Positions 26,632-34,268 of a stretch of DNA of 64,000 nt are shown here, piece after piece. The notes under the pieces were generated by a model. The model was not told the DNA's origin. It was given only the letters and a program-made list of their open reading frames with translations, and made no database searches. This stretch comes from Streptomyces sp. NA04227. Its GTDB lineage: Bacteria; Actinomycetota; Actinomycetes; Streptomycetales; Streptomycetaceae. Both the position numbers and the translations under genes were made by a program. The stretch lies in the NCBI RefSeq assembly GCF_013364195.1, contig NZ_CP054918.1, positions 5,569,001 to 5,633,000 of the forward strand, in the 5' to 3' direction. Every line of letters begins with the position of its first letter. The first letter of the stretch is position 1.

Positions 26632-27300
26632 ATGGAGTCCACGAAGCAGGTGAGTACGCGGGCGGCGGCGCCCGAGGGCGGCAGACGCAACCCCGCCGCA
26701 CTGCGGACGCTCGACAGCTACCTTCTGGCGCCGTTCCCCTGGTACGGCCTCGACGAGGCGTTCACGGGTCCGCGCCGTCTGATGCAGGTCGGCACCGCGG
26801 CCGACGGCACCGTCGAGCACGGTTCGACCGGCCACGGTGACTCGCCGTGGGCCCGTGCCGAGGAGCGCGACAACACGGAGCGCGATCGTTTCACCGTGGT
26901 CGTCACCGTCGCGGCGAGCCCCGTGCGGGGCAGCGGCGACGGCACCGGCACCCTGGAGGCCACCTCGGTCTCCACGGCCGCCTGGCTCGCGGGCGTGGGC
27001 CTGCTGAGCGTGACCTGGCCGTCCCAGCTGGACCACAGCCTGCGCGACGACTGGCTGGAGCAGCAGACCGAGACCGCCTGGGTGCTCGCGGACGACCTTC
27101 AGGGCCCGGACTGGACCCGGCTCTCGCTCCCGGTCGACGGCATCCCCACCAGCTTCCACTACCGCGAGAGCGAGTTCGGCTGGGTCCTCGCGGGCTCCAC
27201 GCCCACCGGTGCCCACCTGGGCGCGTACGGCCGCGGCATGAGCGCGTACGGGCTCGGCTTCTGCGTCATCAAGGACCTCAGCACCTACGCGGAGAGCTGA
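26632..27300 (+). CDS. Conserved hypothetical protein, 222 aa
   Basis: No recognised domain, signal peptide or membrane span. The protein begins MESTKQVSTRAAAPEGG and contains alternating hydrophobic stretches (ATSVSTAAWLAGVGLLSVTWP; GWVLAGSTPTGAHLGAYGRGMSAYGLGFCVIKDL) that look like a globular alpha/beta fold. ATG 26632 has GAGGAGG 11 nt before it. I believe orthologues occur next to tatB in streptomycetes, but function is not known. Convergent with mrp, with a terminator between. Confidence 0.75.
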   Translation: MESTKQVSTRAAAPEGGRRNPAALRTLDSYLLAPFPWYGLDEAFTGPRRLMQVGTAADGTVEHGSTGHGDSPWARAEERDNTERDRFTVVVTVAASPVRGSGDGTGTLEATSVSTAAWLAGVGLLSVTWPSQLDHSLRDDWLEQQTETAWVLADDLQGPDWTRLSLPVDGIPTSFHYRESEFGWVLAGSTPTGAHLGAYGRGMSAYGLGFCVIKDLSTYAES

Positions 27301-27544
27301 GCCGCCCGCCACCGCGCGGACGCCGTGCGTACGCGTCCGCGCACCCTTGCGTACACCTCGCCCGGGCCGCCGCCGTAAGGGCCGAAATGCATCGGTCCCC
27401 GGTGCCGGACCCGTCGTGCACAGGCCCCACCCTCGGCGCGGGCCGTGAACACCGCATGGACCGCGCCGCGAACGCCGTACGGACGGCCGGCGAACGCCGC
27501 ACACGTCCCGTACTGCCGGAGCCCGGGCGGTCCGGGAACAGCGA

Positions 27545-27566
27545 AGGGGCGGCCGAAGCCGCCCCT
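27545..27566. terminator. Terminator in the gap before mrp
   Basis: Perfect 9-bp stem AGGGGCGGC / GCCGCCCCT with a CGAA tetraloop between convergent genes. The rest of the 332-bp gap 27301-27632 has no supported gene. Confidence 0.8.
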
Positions 27567-27632
27567 CGTGTGCCGTGTGCGGACGGCCCCGGATCCCGGA
27601 GCCGTCCCCCGCCGTTTCCGACGGGCGGCCTT

Positions 27633-28766
27633 TCAGAACTTGTTGCGCGGGGTGAGACCCAGCGACATCCCGGACAGGCCGCGCGCGCGGCCGCCGAGCT
27701 TGCCCGCGATCGCGCGCAGCGCGGAGCCCGCGGGGGAGTCGGGGTCGGAGAGCACGACCGGCTTGCCCTCGTCGCCGCCCTCGCGCAGGCGTACGTCGAT
27801 CGGGATCGAGCCGAGCACGGGCACCGTGGCGCCGGTGGTCCGGGTCAGCCCGTCGGCCACCACCTGGCCGCCGCCGGTGCCGAAGACGTCGACCATCTCG
27901 TCGCAGTGCGGACAGGGCAGGCCGGACATGTTCTCGACCACGCCGACGATCTTCTGGTGGGTCTGCACGGCGATCGCACCGGCCCGCTCGGCAACCTCGG
28001 CCGCGGCCTGCTGCGGGGTGGTGACGACCAGGATCTCGGCGTTCGGCACCAGCTGCGCGACCGAGATCGCGATGTCGCCGGTGCCCGGCGGCAGGTCCAG
28101 GAGCAGGACGTCCAGGTCGCCCCAGAAGACGTCCGCGAGGAACTGCTGGAGCGCGCGGTGCAGCATCGGGCCGCGCCACACGACCGGGGCGTTGCCCGGG
28201 GTGAACATGCCGATCGAGATGACCTTCACGCCGTTCGCGGACGGCGGCATGATCATGTTCTCGACCTGGGTGGGACGGCCGTCCGCGCCGAGCATGCGCG
28301 GCACGCTGTGGCCGTAGATGTCGGCGTCGACGACACCGACCTTCAGACCGTCCGCCGCCATGGCCGCGGCGAGGTTCACCGTCACCGAGGACTTGCCGAC
28401 GCCGCCCTTGCCGGAGGCGACCGCGTAGACCCGGGTCAGCGAGCCGGGCTTGGCGAACGGCACCTCGCGCTCGGCCTGGCCGCCGCGCAGCGCGGTGGCC
28501 AGCTCACGGCGCTGTTCGTCGCTCATCACGTCGAGCGTGACGTCGACCCGCGAGACGCCCTCGACCGCGGAGACCGCGTCCGTGACGTTCGTGATGATCG
28601 TCTCGCGCATCGGGCAGCCCGAGACCGTCAGATAGACGGCCACCGCGACAGCGCCGTCCGCGCCGATCTCCACCGACTTGACCATCCCCAGTTCGGTGAT
28701 GGGCCGCTGGATCTCCGGGTCGTTCACTGTCGCCAGTGCTTCGCGCACCGCGTCTTCGGTAGCCAT
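27633..28766 (-). CDS. mrp: Mrp/ApbC P-loop ATPase, Fe-S cluster carrier
   Basis: 377 aa. An N-terminal MIP18/DUF59 domain (VNDPEIQRPITELGMVKSV, VYLTVSGCPMR) is fused to a ParA/NBP35-type ATPase: Walker A GKGGVGKSSVTVNLA, VDADIYGHSVP, and LLDLPPGTGD. The cluster-binding Cys pair is GLPCPHCDEM. Such proteins assemble and deliver Fe-S clusters in the cytosol. ATG 28766 lies 7 nt after TAAACT and lacks a ribosome site, implying a leaderless mRNA; the longer start 28787 would overlap the promoter. It overlaps no neighbour but lies 10 bp from the DUF1003 gene. Confidence 0.92.
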   Translation of the reverse strand: MATEDAVREALATVNDPEIQRPITELGMVKSVEIGADGAVAVAVYLTVSGCPMRETIITNVTDAVSAVEGVSRVDVTLDVMSDEQRRELATALRGGQAEREVPFAKPGSLTRVYAVASGKGGVGKSSVTVNLAAAMAADGLKVGVVDADIYGHSVPRMLGADGRPTQVENMIMPPSANGVKVISIGMFTPGNAPVVWRGPMLHRALQQFLADVFWGDLDVLLLDLPPGTGDIAISVAQLVPNAEILVVTTPQQAAAEVAERAGAIAVQTHQKIVGVVENMSGLPCPHCDEMVDVFGTGGGQVVADGLTRTTGATVPVLGSIPIDVRLREGGDEGKPVVLSDPDSPAGSALRAIAGKLGGRARGLSGMSLGLTPRNKF

Positions 28767-28773
28767 GAGGTCG

Positions 28774-28779
28774 AGTTTA
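28774..28779 (-). promoter_or_regulatory. -10 element of a leaderless mrp promoter
   Basis: TAAACT on the minus strand, 7 nt before ATG 28766; overlaps the stop of the upstream DUF1003 gene. No -35 consensus. Confidence 0.5.
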
Positions 28780-29376
28780 CGGGCCATCCCGGTGGCGGCG
28801 GAAAGGCTGGGAGCGGTCGCTTACGTCACGTCCCTCGCCCTCCTCACCCGGGAATAGCGACCGCTGCTCCTCCAGTTCCCGGGCCAGCTCCTTGACCAGG
28901 TCGCCCAGCTCCGAGCGGATCCAGTCACGGGTGGCGACCTCGCCGAGGCCCATCCGCAGCGCGGCCACCTCCCGGCTGAGGTACTCGGTGTCCGCGATGG
29001 AACGTTCGTTCTGTTTGCGGTCCTGCTCCAGGTTGACCCGGTCCCGGTCGTCCTGCCGGTTCTGCGCGAGCAGGATCAGCGGCGCCGCATAGGAGGCCTG
29101 GAGCGAGAGCATCAGGGTCAGGAAGATGAACGGGTACTGGTCGAAGCGCAGACGCTCGGGCGCCGCGATGTTCCACAGCACCCAGGCGACCACGACGAAC
29201 GTCATCCAGACGATGAACCGGCCGGTGCCCAGGAACCGCGCGATGCGCTCGGAGAGACGGCCGAAGGCCTCCGGGTCGTACTCCGGCAGCAGCCTGCGGC
29301 GCGGCGCCCGCGGCTGGTCGAGCCGCAGCCGGGCGGCCCGGCTCTCGGCACGTGTCTCGCGCTGCTCAGCGACCAT
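28777..29376 (-). CDS. DUF1003 membrane protein
   Basis: 199 aa. A basic N-terminus, two adjacent membrane helices (FIVWMTFVVVAWVLWNIAA; YPFIFLTLMLSLQASYAAPLILLA), then a coiled-coil tail (NRQDDRDRVNLEQDRKQNERSIADTEYLSREVAALRMGLGEVA). The region RLRFDQYPFIFLTLMLSLQASY is the DUF1003 core. ATG 29376 overlaps the stop of the MgtE_N gene by 11 bp, so the pair is translationally coupled. Function unknown; the pairing hints at a role in divalent-metal homeostasis. Confidence 0.88.
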   Translation of the reverse strand: MVAEQRETRAESRAARLRLDQPRAPRRRLLPEYDPEAFGRLSERIARFLGTGRFIVWMTFVVVAWVLWNIAAPERLRFDQYPFIFLTLMLSLQASYAAPLILLAQNRQDDRDRVNLEQDRKQNERSIADTEYLSREVAALRMGLGEVATRDWIRSELGDLVKELARELEEQRSLFPGEEGEGRDVSDRSQPFRRHRDGP

Positions 29377-30706
29377 CGCTCACCCCGTTCAGCGCGCCGA
29401 GCCGCCCGCCCGGCGCGAACTCGCCCTCGCGCCAGTCCTGCGGAAGCATGTGGTCGAGTACGTCGTCGACGGTCACCGCGCCGAGCAGCGAGCCGCTCTC
29501 GTCGACGACCGGGGCGGCCACCATGTCGTACGTGGCGAAGAACCCGGCCACGGCGGGCAGCGGGGTGTCCGGCGTCAGCGACAGCCTGTCCTCGTCGATC
29601 AGCGCGCTGACCAGGGTGTACGGGGGATAGCGCAACAGCCGCTGGAAGTGGACGGTGCCCAGGAACTTGCCGGTGGGCGTCTCGTCGGGCGGGCGGCAGA
29701 CGTAGACCTGGGCGGCGAGCGCGGGCGACAGGTCGGCGTTGCGCACCCGGGCCAGGGCGTCGGCGACCGTCGCGTCCGGGCGCAGCACCACCGGCTCGGT
29801 GGTCATCAAGCCGCCCGCGGTGCGCTCCTCGTAGGCCATCAGGCGCCGTACGTCGGCGGCGTCGCCGGGCCGCATCAGGGCGAGCAGGCGCTCCTTGTCC
29901 TCCTCGGGGAGTTCGCCCAAGAGGTCGGCGGCGTCGTCGGGGTCCATGGCCTCCAGGACGTCCGCCGCGCGCTCCTCCTGGAGCTTGCCGAGGATCTCGA
30001 TCTGGTCGTCCTCCGGCAGCTCCTCCAGGACGTCCGCGAGCCGGTCGTCGTCGAGGGCGGCGGCCACCTCGGCGCGGCGCTTGGGGGAGAGGTGGTGCAG
30101 GACGTTCGCCAGGTCGGCCGGGCGCAGCTGCTCGAAGGTGGCGAGCAGGTTCTCCGCGCCCTGCCCGTGCTCCTCCAGTGCGAACCCGGTCACCGCCGAC
30201 CACTCGACGGTCAGCGCCTCGCCCTTGCCCCGCCTGAAGGCTCCGACCTTGGCCTTCCCCTTACGGACGAAGACCCGGTCGATCTCCCAGTCCCGGCGGG
30301 CCGGAAGCTGCTGTACGGAGATGTCCAGGACGGTGACCTGCTCGCCGGTCTCGACCAACTCGACCCGGCGGTCGAGGAGTTCACCAAGGACCAGGCGCTC
30401 GGTGGGCCGCTGCTCGAAGCGCTGCACATTGACCACGCCGGTGGTGATGACCTGGCCGGACTCGATCCCGGTCACCCGGGTCATCGGCAGGAAGATCCGG
30501 CGCCGGGTGGACAGCTCCACCACCAGACCGAGCAGCCGCGGGGGCCTGCTGCTGGATTCCGTACGGCCGTCCGGCAGCATCCGGGTGCCCTGGAGCCGGA
30601 GCATCGCGACGAGGTCGCGGACGCGGCCGACCTGGTCGCCGTTGGGGTCGAAGACCGCGGTCCCCGCGAGGTGGGAGACGAAGATCCTGGGCGCGCTCGC
30701 CGCCAT
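29366..30706 (-). CDS. Soluble PRC-barrel, MgtE N-domain and CBS-pair protein (Rv1232c-like)
   Basis: 446 aa. Two PRC-barrel-like stretches (IFVSHLAGTAVFDPNGDQVGRV at the start; VVELSTRRRIFLP onward), an MgtE_N superhelix (LADVLEELPEDDQIEILGKLQEERAADVLEAMDPDDAADLLGELPEEDKERLLALM), and two CBS domains (AGGLMTTEPVVLRPDATVADAL; LVSALIDEDRLSLTPDTPLPAVAGFFATYDMVAAPVVDESG). The MgtE transmembrane channel is missing, so it cannot transport by itself; it resembles the magnesium-sensing lid of MgtE. Start ATG 30706 has GGAGG upstream. With DUF1003 it forms an operon that ends near corA. Confidence 0.9.
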   Translation of the reverse strand: MAASAPRIFVSHLAGTAVFDPNGDQVGRVRDLVAMLRLQGTRMLPDGRTESSSRPPRLLGLVVELSTRRRIFLPMTRVTGIESGQVITTGVVNVQRFEQRPTERLVLGELLDRRVELVETGEQVTVLDISVQQLPARRDWEIDRVFVRKGKAKVGAFRRGKGEALTVEWSAVTGFALEEHGQGAENLLATFEQLRPADLANVLHHLSPKRRAEVAAALDDDRLADVLEELPEDDQIEILGKLQEERAADVLEAMDPDDAADLLGELPEEDKERLLALMRPGDAADVRRLMAYEERTAGGLMTTEPVVLRPDATVADALARVRNADLSPALAAQVYVCRPPDETPTGKFLGTVHFQRLLRYPPYTLVSALIDEDRLSLTPDTPLPAVAGFFATYDMVAAPVVDESGSLLGAVTVDDVLDHMLPQDWREGEFAPGGRLGALNGVSDGR

Positions 30707-31012
30707 CCGGCCACGCCTCCTTCGTCGCTCGCCCGGCGCCCGGTCGTGACCGGCGGGCCGCCGGTCCCGAGTGCTCCGGACCGGGCTCGGGGTGGGTCGT
30801 TCGCGTAGCTCAGGCTAGTCCGTCCCCTTCGAACACGCCTTTGCGGGCGGTCCACCAGGACTGCTTCGCATCGGGTGCGGGCGGTCCGGGTACGCTGCCC
30901 TACTGCCGCCCGTTCGGCGCCTGTTCCGGCGCCCCCCGCCTGCTCAAACGGACCTACGGGCCGGTACGCTCCCGCACCACCGCACGTCCCCTCTCGAGAG
31001 GCAGCGCCACCC

Positions 31013-31765
31013 GTGAGCCCCTTTTCCCCGCGCCGCACCAGCCGGGCCAATCCGGCCGTCGCCCTGTGCGCGGGGCTGGGGCTCGCCGCGACCGGGAGCG
31101 TGCTGGTGTCCTGCGGCGGCGGCGAGGACCCGGACGCGGGCACCAACGGCGTCGCCAAGCTGGAGGCGCCCGAGATCCAGCGCAAGTACAAGGCGGCGGC
31201 CGACTCCGCCCAGGCGGTGCGCATCACCGGGACGCTGGTCAGCAAGGGCGTCTCGTACGAGCTGGACATGCAGCTCAGGAACGACGGCGGCGCGGGCTCG
31301 GTGGGCACCGAGGGGCGCACCTTCCGGCTGCTGCGGGTCGGCGAGCGCATGTACCTGAAGGCGGACGCGGAGTTCTGGCGCGGCGACGGCAAGAACGACG
31401 CGGACGCCGCGAAGAAGCTCAGCGGGATGTACGTCCGGGTGCCCAAGGGCGATCCGGCCTACAAGCGGCTCAGCGGATTCACCGACAAGAAGCTGATGCT
31501 CGGCGGACTGCTCGGGCTGCACGGCACGGTGGACAAGGGCGACCGCACCGAACTGGGCGGCGTCTCCACCCTGGAGCTCACCGGCGACAAGGGCGCGGGC
31601 GGCACCCTGAACGTCAGCCTGGAGGGCGCCCCCTACCCGCTCGCCCTCAAGCGCGCGGGCAACGCGGGCACCGTCAAACTCCAGGACTGGAACGAGAAGT
31701 TCACCCTCCGGGAGCCCGCCGAGAAGGACCGCGTGGACTACGGGAAGCAGCTTCCCGCCTCGTAG
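31013..31765 (+). CDS. Lipoprotein, 250 aa
   Basis: An N-terminal basic segment and hydrophobic core end in the lipobox SVLVSC (Cys about residue 34), so the protein is lipid-anchored on the outer face. The mature part has repeated beta-type stretches (AVRITGTLVSKGVSYELDMQLRNDGGAGSVG, RTELGGVSTLELTGDKGAGGTLNVSLEG) resembling LppX/LprG-type or similar domains, though I am not sure of the family. GTG 31013 has GAGAGG upstream. Monocistronic, divergent from the MgtE_N gene. Confidence 0.82.
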   Translation: MSPFSPRRTSRANPAVALCAGLGLAATGSVLVSCGGGEDPDAGTNGVAKLEAPEIQRKYKAAADSAQAVRITGTLVSKGVSYELDMQLRNDGGAGSVGTEGRTFRLLRVGERMYLKADAEFWRGDGKNDADAAKKLSGMYVRVPKGDPAYKRLSGFTDKKLMLGGLLGLHGTVDKGDRTELGGVSTLELTGDKGAGGTLNVSLEGAPYPLALKRAGNAGTVKLQDWNEKFTLREPAEKDRVDYGKQLPAS

Positions 31766-31873
31766 TGGCCGAGTGGCCGGATGGGTCGTTGTTGCCGGAC
31801 CGGTCGTCGCGACCGTACGGGTCGTCGTGACCGGACGGGCGGGCAGCGCCTCGTGCCTGCGCCCGCCCCTCGC

Positions 31874-32386
31874 TCAGCCCCGCTTGCGCTTGCCGCGCAG
31901 CAGCAGACGGTGCAGGCCCTGCGGGATCGGCTCGCGGGTGGTGGCCGTGGTGGGCAGCGGGGCGGCGGCGAGGCGGTCCTCGGGGAGGTCGGTCAGCGGT
32001 TCCACGAGGTCCAGGCGCAGCACCCGGCACTCGCGGGCCCAGCGGTCGGGCACGCCCTCGCCGTCCGGTGCGTTCAGGCGCTTGCCCTTGAGTTCGGCGA
32101 CGGCGGCCTCCCAGGCCTCGCCGCGCGGCGCGAGCTCGGTGACCTTGGCCCGCCAGCCGACGATCCGGCCGCCCTTGTCCTTGCTGCGTACGGTCACGGT
32201 GGCGATGGAGCCGTCGGCGAGTCCGGGCAGCGGCTGCTCGCCGGGGCCGTCGCCCACCAGGTGGGCGGCGCCCTCGTGCCATACGTGCCACAGGGCGCGG
32301 GAGGGACCGGTGCCCTGCACCCAGATGAGACCGGACTTCTTGGTGGCCTCCTCGACGAGGGCACGGCCGAGCAGCTCATTCGTCAT
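31874..32386 (-). CDS. Conserved hypothetical protein, 170 aa (possible FMN split-barrel)
   Basis: Begins MTNELLGRALVEEATKKSG LIWV and contains GAAHLVGDGPGEQPLPGLADGSIATVTVRSKDKGGRIVGW, a pattern that could fit a split-barrel (pyridoxamine phosphate oxidase-like) fold, but I cannot confirm this. No signal or membrane segment; basic C-terminus (LLLRGKRKRG). ATG 32386 lacks a ribosome site but TACCCT lies 7 nt before it. Function unknown. The 108 bp downstream (31766-31873) contain degenerate GGTCGTCG repeats. Confidence 0.75.
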   Translation of the reverse strand: MTNELLGRALVEEATKKSGLIWVQGTGPSRALWHVWHEGAAHLVGDGPGEQPLPGLADGSIATVTVRSKDKGGRIVGWRAKVTELAPRGEAWEAAVAELKGKRLNAPDGEGVPDRWARECRVLRLDLVEPLTDLPEDRLAAAPLPTTATTREPIPQGLHRLLLRGKRKRG

Positions 32387-32393
32387 GGCAGAC

Positions 32394-32399
32394 AGGGTA
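32394..32399 (-). promoter_or_regulatory. -10 element of a leaderless promoter for the 170-aa hypothetical
   Basis: TACCCT on the minus strand, 7 nt before ATG 32386. No Shine-Dalgarno sequence is present. Confidence 0.5.
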
Positions 32400-32455
32400 A
32401 TGAGCCGCCGGCCGGGCCCGACAGCGGAGTGCCGCGAGGGCGACCGGGAGCCTGC

Positions 32456-33580
32456 TCAGAGCCAGCCGTTGCGCTTGAGGGTTCGGTGGATGCTGAAGCA
32501 GATCCCGACGGTGACGGCGACGACCATCGGGTAGCCGTAGCGCCAGTGCAGTTCGGGCATGTGGTCGAAGTTCATGCCGTAGACCCCGCAGACCATGGTG
32601 GGTACGGCGATGATGGCCGCCCACGAGGTGATCTTGCGCATGTCCTCGTTCTGCGCGACGGAGGCCTGCGCCAGGTTGGCCTGGAGGATCGAGTTGAGCA
32701 GCTCGTCGAAGGCGGTGACCTGCTCCTGCACCCGCGCCAGGTGGTCGGCGACGTCGCGGAAGTACTTCTGCACCGCCGGGTCGACCAGCCGCATGGGCCG
32801 CTCGCTCAGCAGCTGCATGGGCCGGGCCAGCGGGGCCACCGCGCGCTTGAACTCCAGTACCTCGCGCTTGAGTTGGTAGATCCGCCCGGCGTCCACACCG
32901 CGCGAGGTACCGCGGCCGTTCTTGCCGGGCGCGGCGAAGACCTCGGTCTCCACCTCGTCGATGTCGTCCTGCATGGCGTCGGCCACCGCGAGGTAACCGT
33001 CGACGACGTGGTCGGCGATGGCGTGCAGGACGGAGGAGGGGCCCTTGGCGAGGAGTTCGGGGTCGTCCTGGAGGCGGTGGCGCAGGGCGCGCAGCGAGCC
33101 CTGGCCGCCGTGCCGGACGGTGATGAAGAAGTCCCGTCCGGTGAAGCACATCACCTCGCCGGTCTCCACGACCTCGCTGGTGGCGGTCAGTTCGGCGTGC
33201 TCGACGTAGTGGATGGTCTTGAAGACCGTGAACAGCGTGTCGTCGTAGCGCTCCAGCTTGGGCCGCTGGTGCGCGTGCACGGCGTCCTCGACCGCCAGCG
33301 GGTGCAGCCCGAACTCCGCGGCGATACCGGAGAATTCGGCCTCGGTCGGCTCGTGCAGACCGATCCACGCGAAGCCGCCCTCGCGGCGTACGTCGAGCAT
33401 CGCCTCGTGCGGCGAGAGGCAGCTGTGGTGAGTGACGCGGCGGCCGTCGCGGTAGACGGCGCAGTCGACCACGGCCGAGGTGGTCAGCGGGTCACGGGTG
33501 TTGTCGTACGTACCGAGCGAGCCGCCTTCCTTACGGGCGGCGGGGCGGACGGCGGCGCGGAGGTCGCGGATCATCGACAT
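32456..33580 (-). CDS. corA: CorA-type magnesium/cobalt transporter
   Basis: 374 aa. The pore signature YGMN (VCGVYGMNFDHMPEL) and the two C-terminal membrane helices are intact; a long cytoplasmic N-terminal domain with a helical stalk precedes them. CorA forms pentamers for Mg2+ or Co2+ uptake. ATG 33580 follows AAGGAG with 8-nt spacing. Mg-related domains in the neighbouring operon (29366-30706) reinforce assignment. A long, lower-GC untranslated leader lies upstream. Confidence 0.95.
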   Translation of the reverse strand: MSMIRDLRAAVRPAARKEGGSLGTYDNTRDPLTTSAVVDCAVYRDGRRVTHHSCLSPHEAMLDVRREGGFAWIGLHEPTEAEFSGIAAEFGLHPLAVEDAVHAHQRPKLERYDDTLFTVFKTIHYVEHAELTATSEVVETGEVMCFTGRDFFITVRHGGQGSLRALRHRLQDDPELLAKGPSSVLHAIADHVVDGYLAVADAMQDDIDEVETEVFAAPGKNGRGTSRGVDAGRIYQLKREVLEFKRAVAPLARPMQLLSERPMRLVDPAVQKYFRDVADHLARVQEQVTAFDELLNSILQANLAQASVAQNEDMRKITSWAAIIAVPTMVCGVYGMNFDHMPELHWRYGYPMVVAVTVGICFSIHRTLKRNGWL

Positions 33581-34031
33581 GGGCAGGCTCCTTCGCGGAG
33601 AGGCCGCCGGCGACGGTGGAACTACCCGGAATGAGGACGTCCTGCGAAGAATTCCTGCCCGTTCGATGGGAAGGGTTTGCTACGTCCACAAAGCGGGGAG
33701 CACCGCATCGTCGCGGTCGGCGGCTGCGCTTGTTGCACACGGATCATGGTGGATCGGGCGGACGAACAGCTCTTCCGACGGGCGTGCCGCAGAACGTGTG
33801 ACGCGCGCAGGCGGTGGCGTGGAGTGCTACAGGCCGTGCTGCCGAAAGAGCGGGTTGGTACTGCCAGGGCGACTTCGGTCCACTGCAGTCCCACCTCCTC
33901 CGGCCGGTCCCCCGTGGGGGATGTCAGCGTCGGGGCATCCGGTGAACCTCCGGCGGAGGCCGAGAGGCGCCGTCGTTTGTGTCGTGCTGCCCCGACGGCA
34001 GACAAAGAGTATCAGCCGACCGGCGTGTCAA
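33581..34031 (-). promoter_or_regulatory. Long 5' leader of corA with candidate promoter and stem
   Basis: About 430 nt. On the minus strand, TTGACA (34031-34026) is a good -35; no perfect -10 is spaced behind it (TACTCT is too near, at 14 bp; TCTTTG is poor). Behind it is a closing stem TGCCCCGACG / CGTCGGGGCA (33988-33997 with 33928-33937) around a multibranch loop, then a less GC-rich stretch (33620-33900). No M-box motif is recognised. The open frame 33622-34005 uses codons unlike genes here, so I treat the region as leader RNA. The remaining gap 34032-34202 shows nothing recognised. Confidence 0.4.
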
Positions 34032-34202
34032 GTCCCTTCTTGCGCGCGGACCGGAGTGCGGTGTGACACGCCCGCCGCGCGCCGCGCCCGGTCGGTCCCG
34101 ATTCGGATCGGCAGGCTTTTCGTCCGGCTCGGCCGCCCTGCGATCCGCTCTGGCCTGGCCACTTTCCCCGCCGCGGGTGCGCGGCGTCACGGGCAAACGC
34201 GG

Positions 34203-34247
34203 CCCGGCCCGGCCCGGCGTACACGGGGTACGCCGGGCCGGGCCGGG
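34203..34247. terminator. Perfect 20-bp-stem terminator after the MMPL gene
   Basis: Arms 34203-34222 and 34228-34247 are exact reverse complements, built of GGCCCGGCCC-type repeats and ending GTAC, with a 5-nt loop ACGGG. It ends the minus-strand MMPL transcript. Confidence 0.88.
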
Positions 34248-34268
34248 TGCGTTCTGCCGGTCGTGCGC

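Noticed and set aside
33622..34005. 127-codon minus-strand frame upstream of corA
   Set aside because: Third positions are not GC-rich as in genes here, it starts with TTG without a ribosome site and has no domain. I treat the region as leader RNA.
33581..34031. M-box or manganese riboswitch upstream of corA
   Set aside because: The expected conserved M-box segment and the yybP-ykoY motif were looked for on the minus strand and not found.
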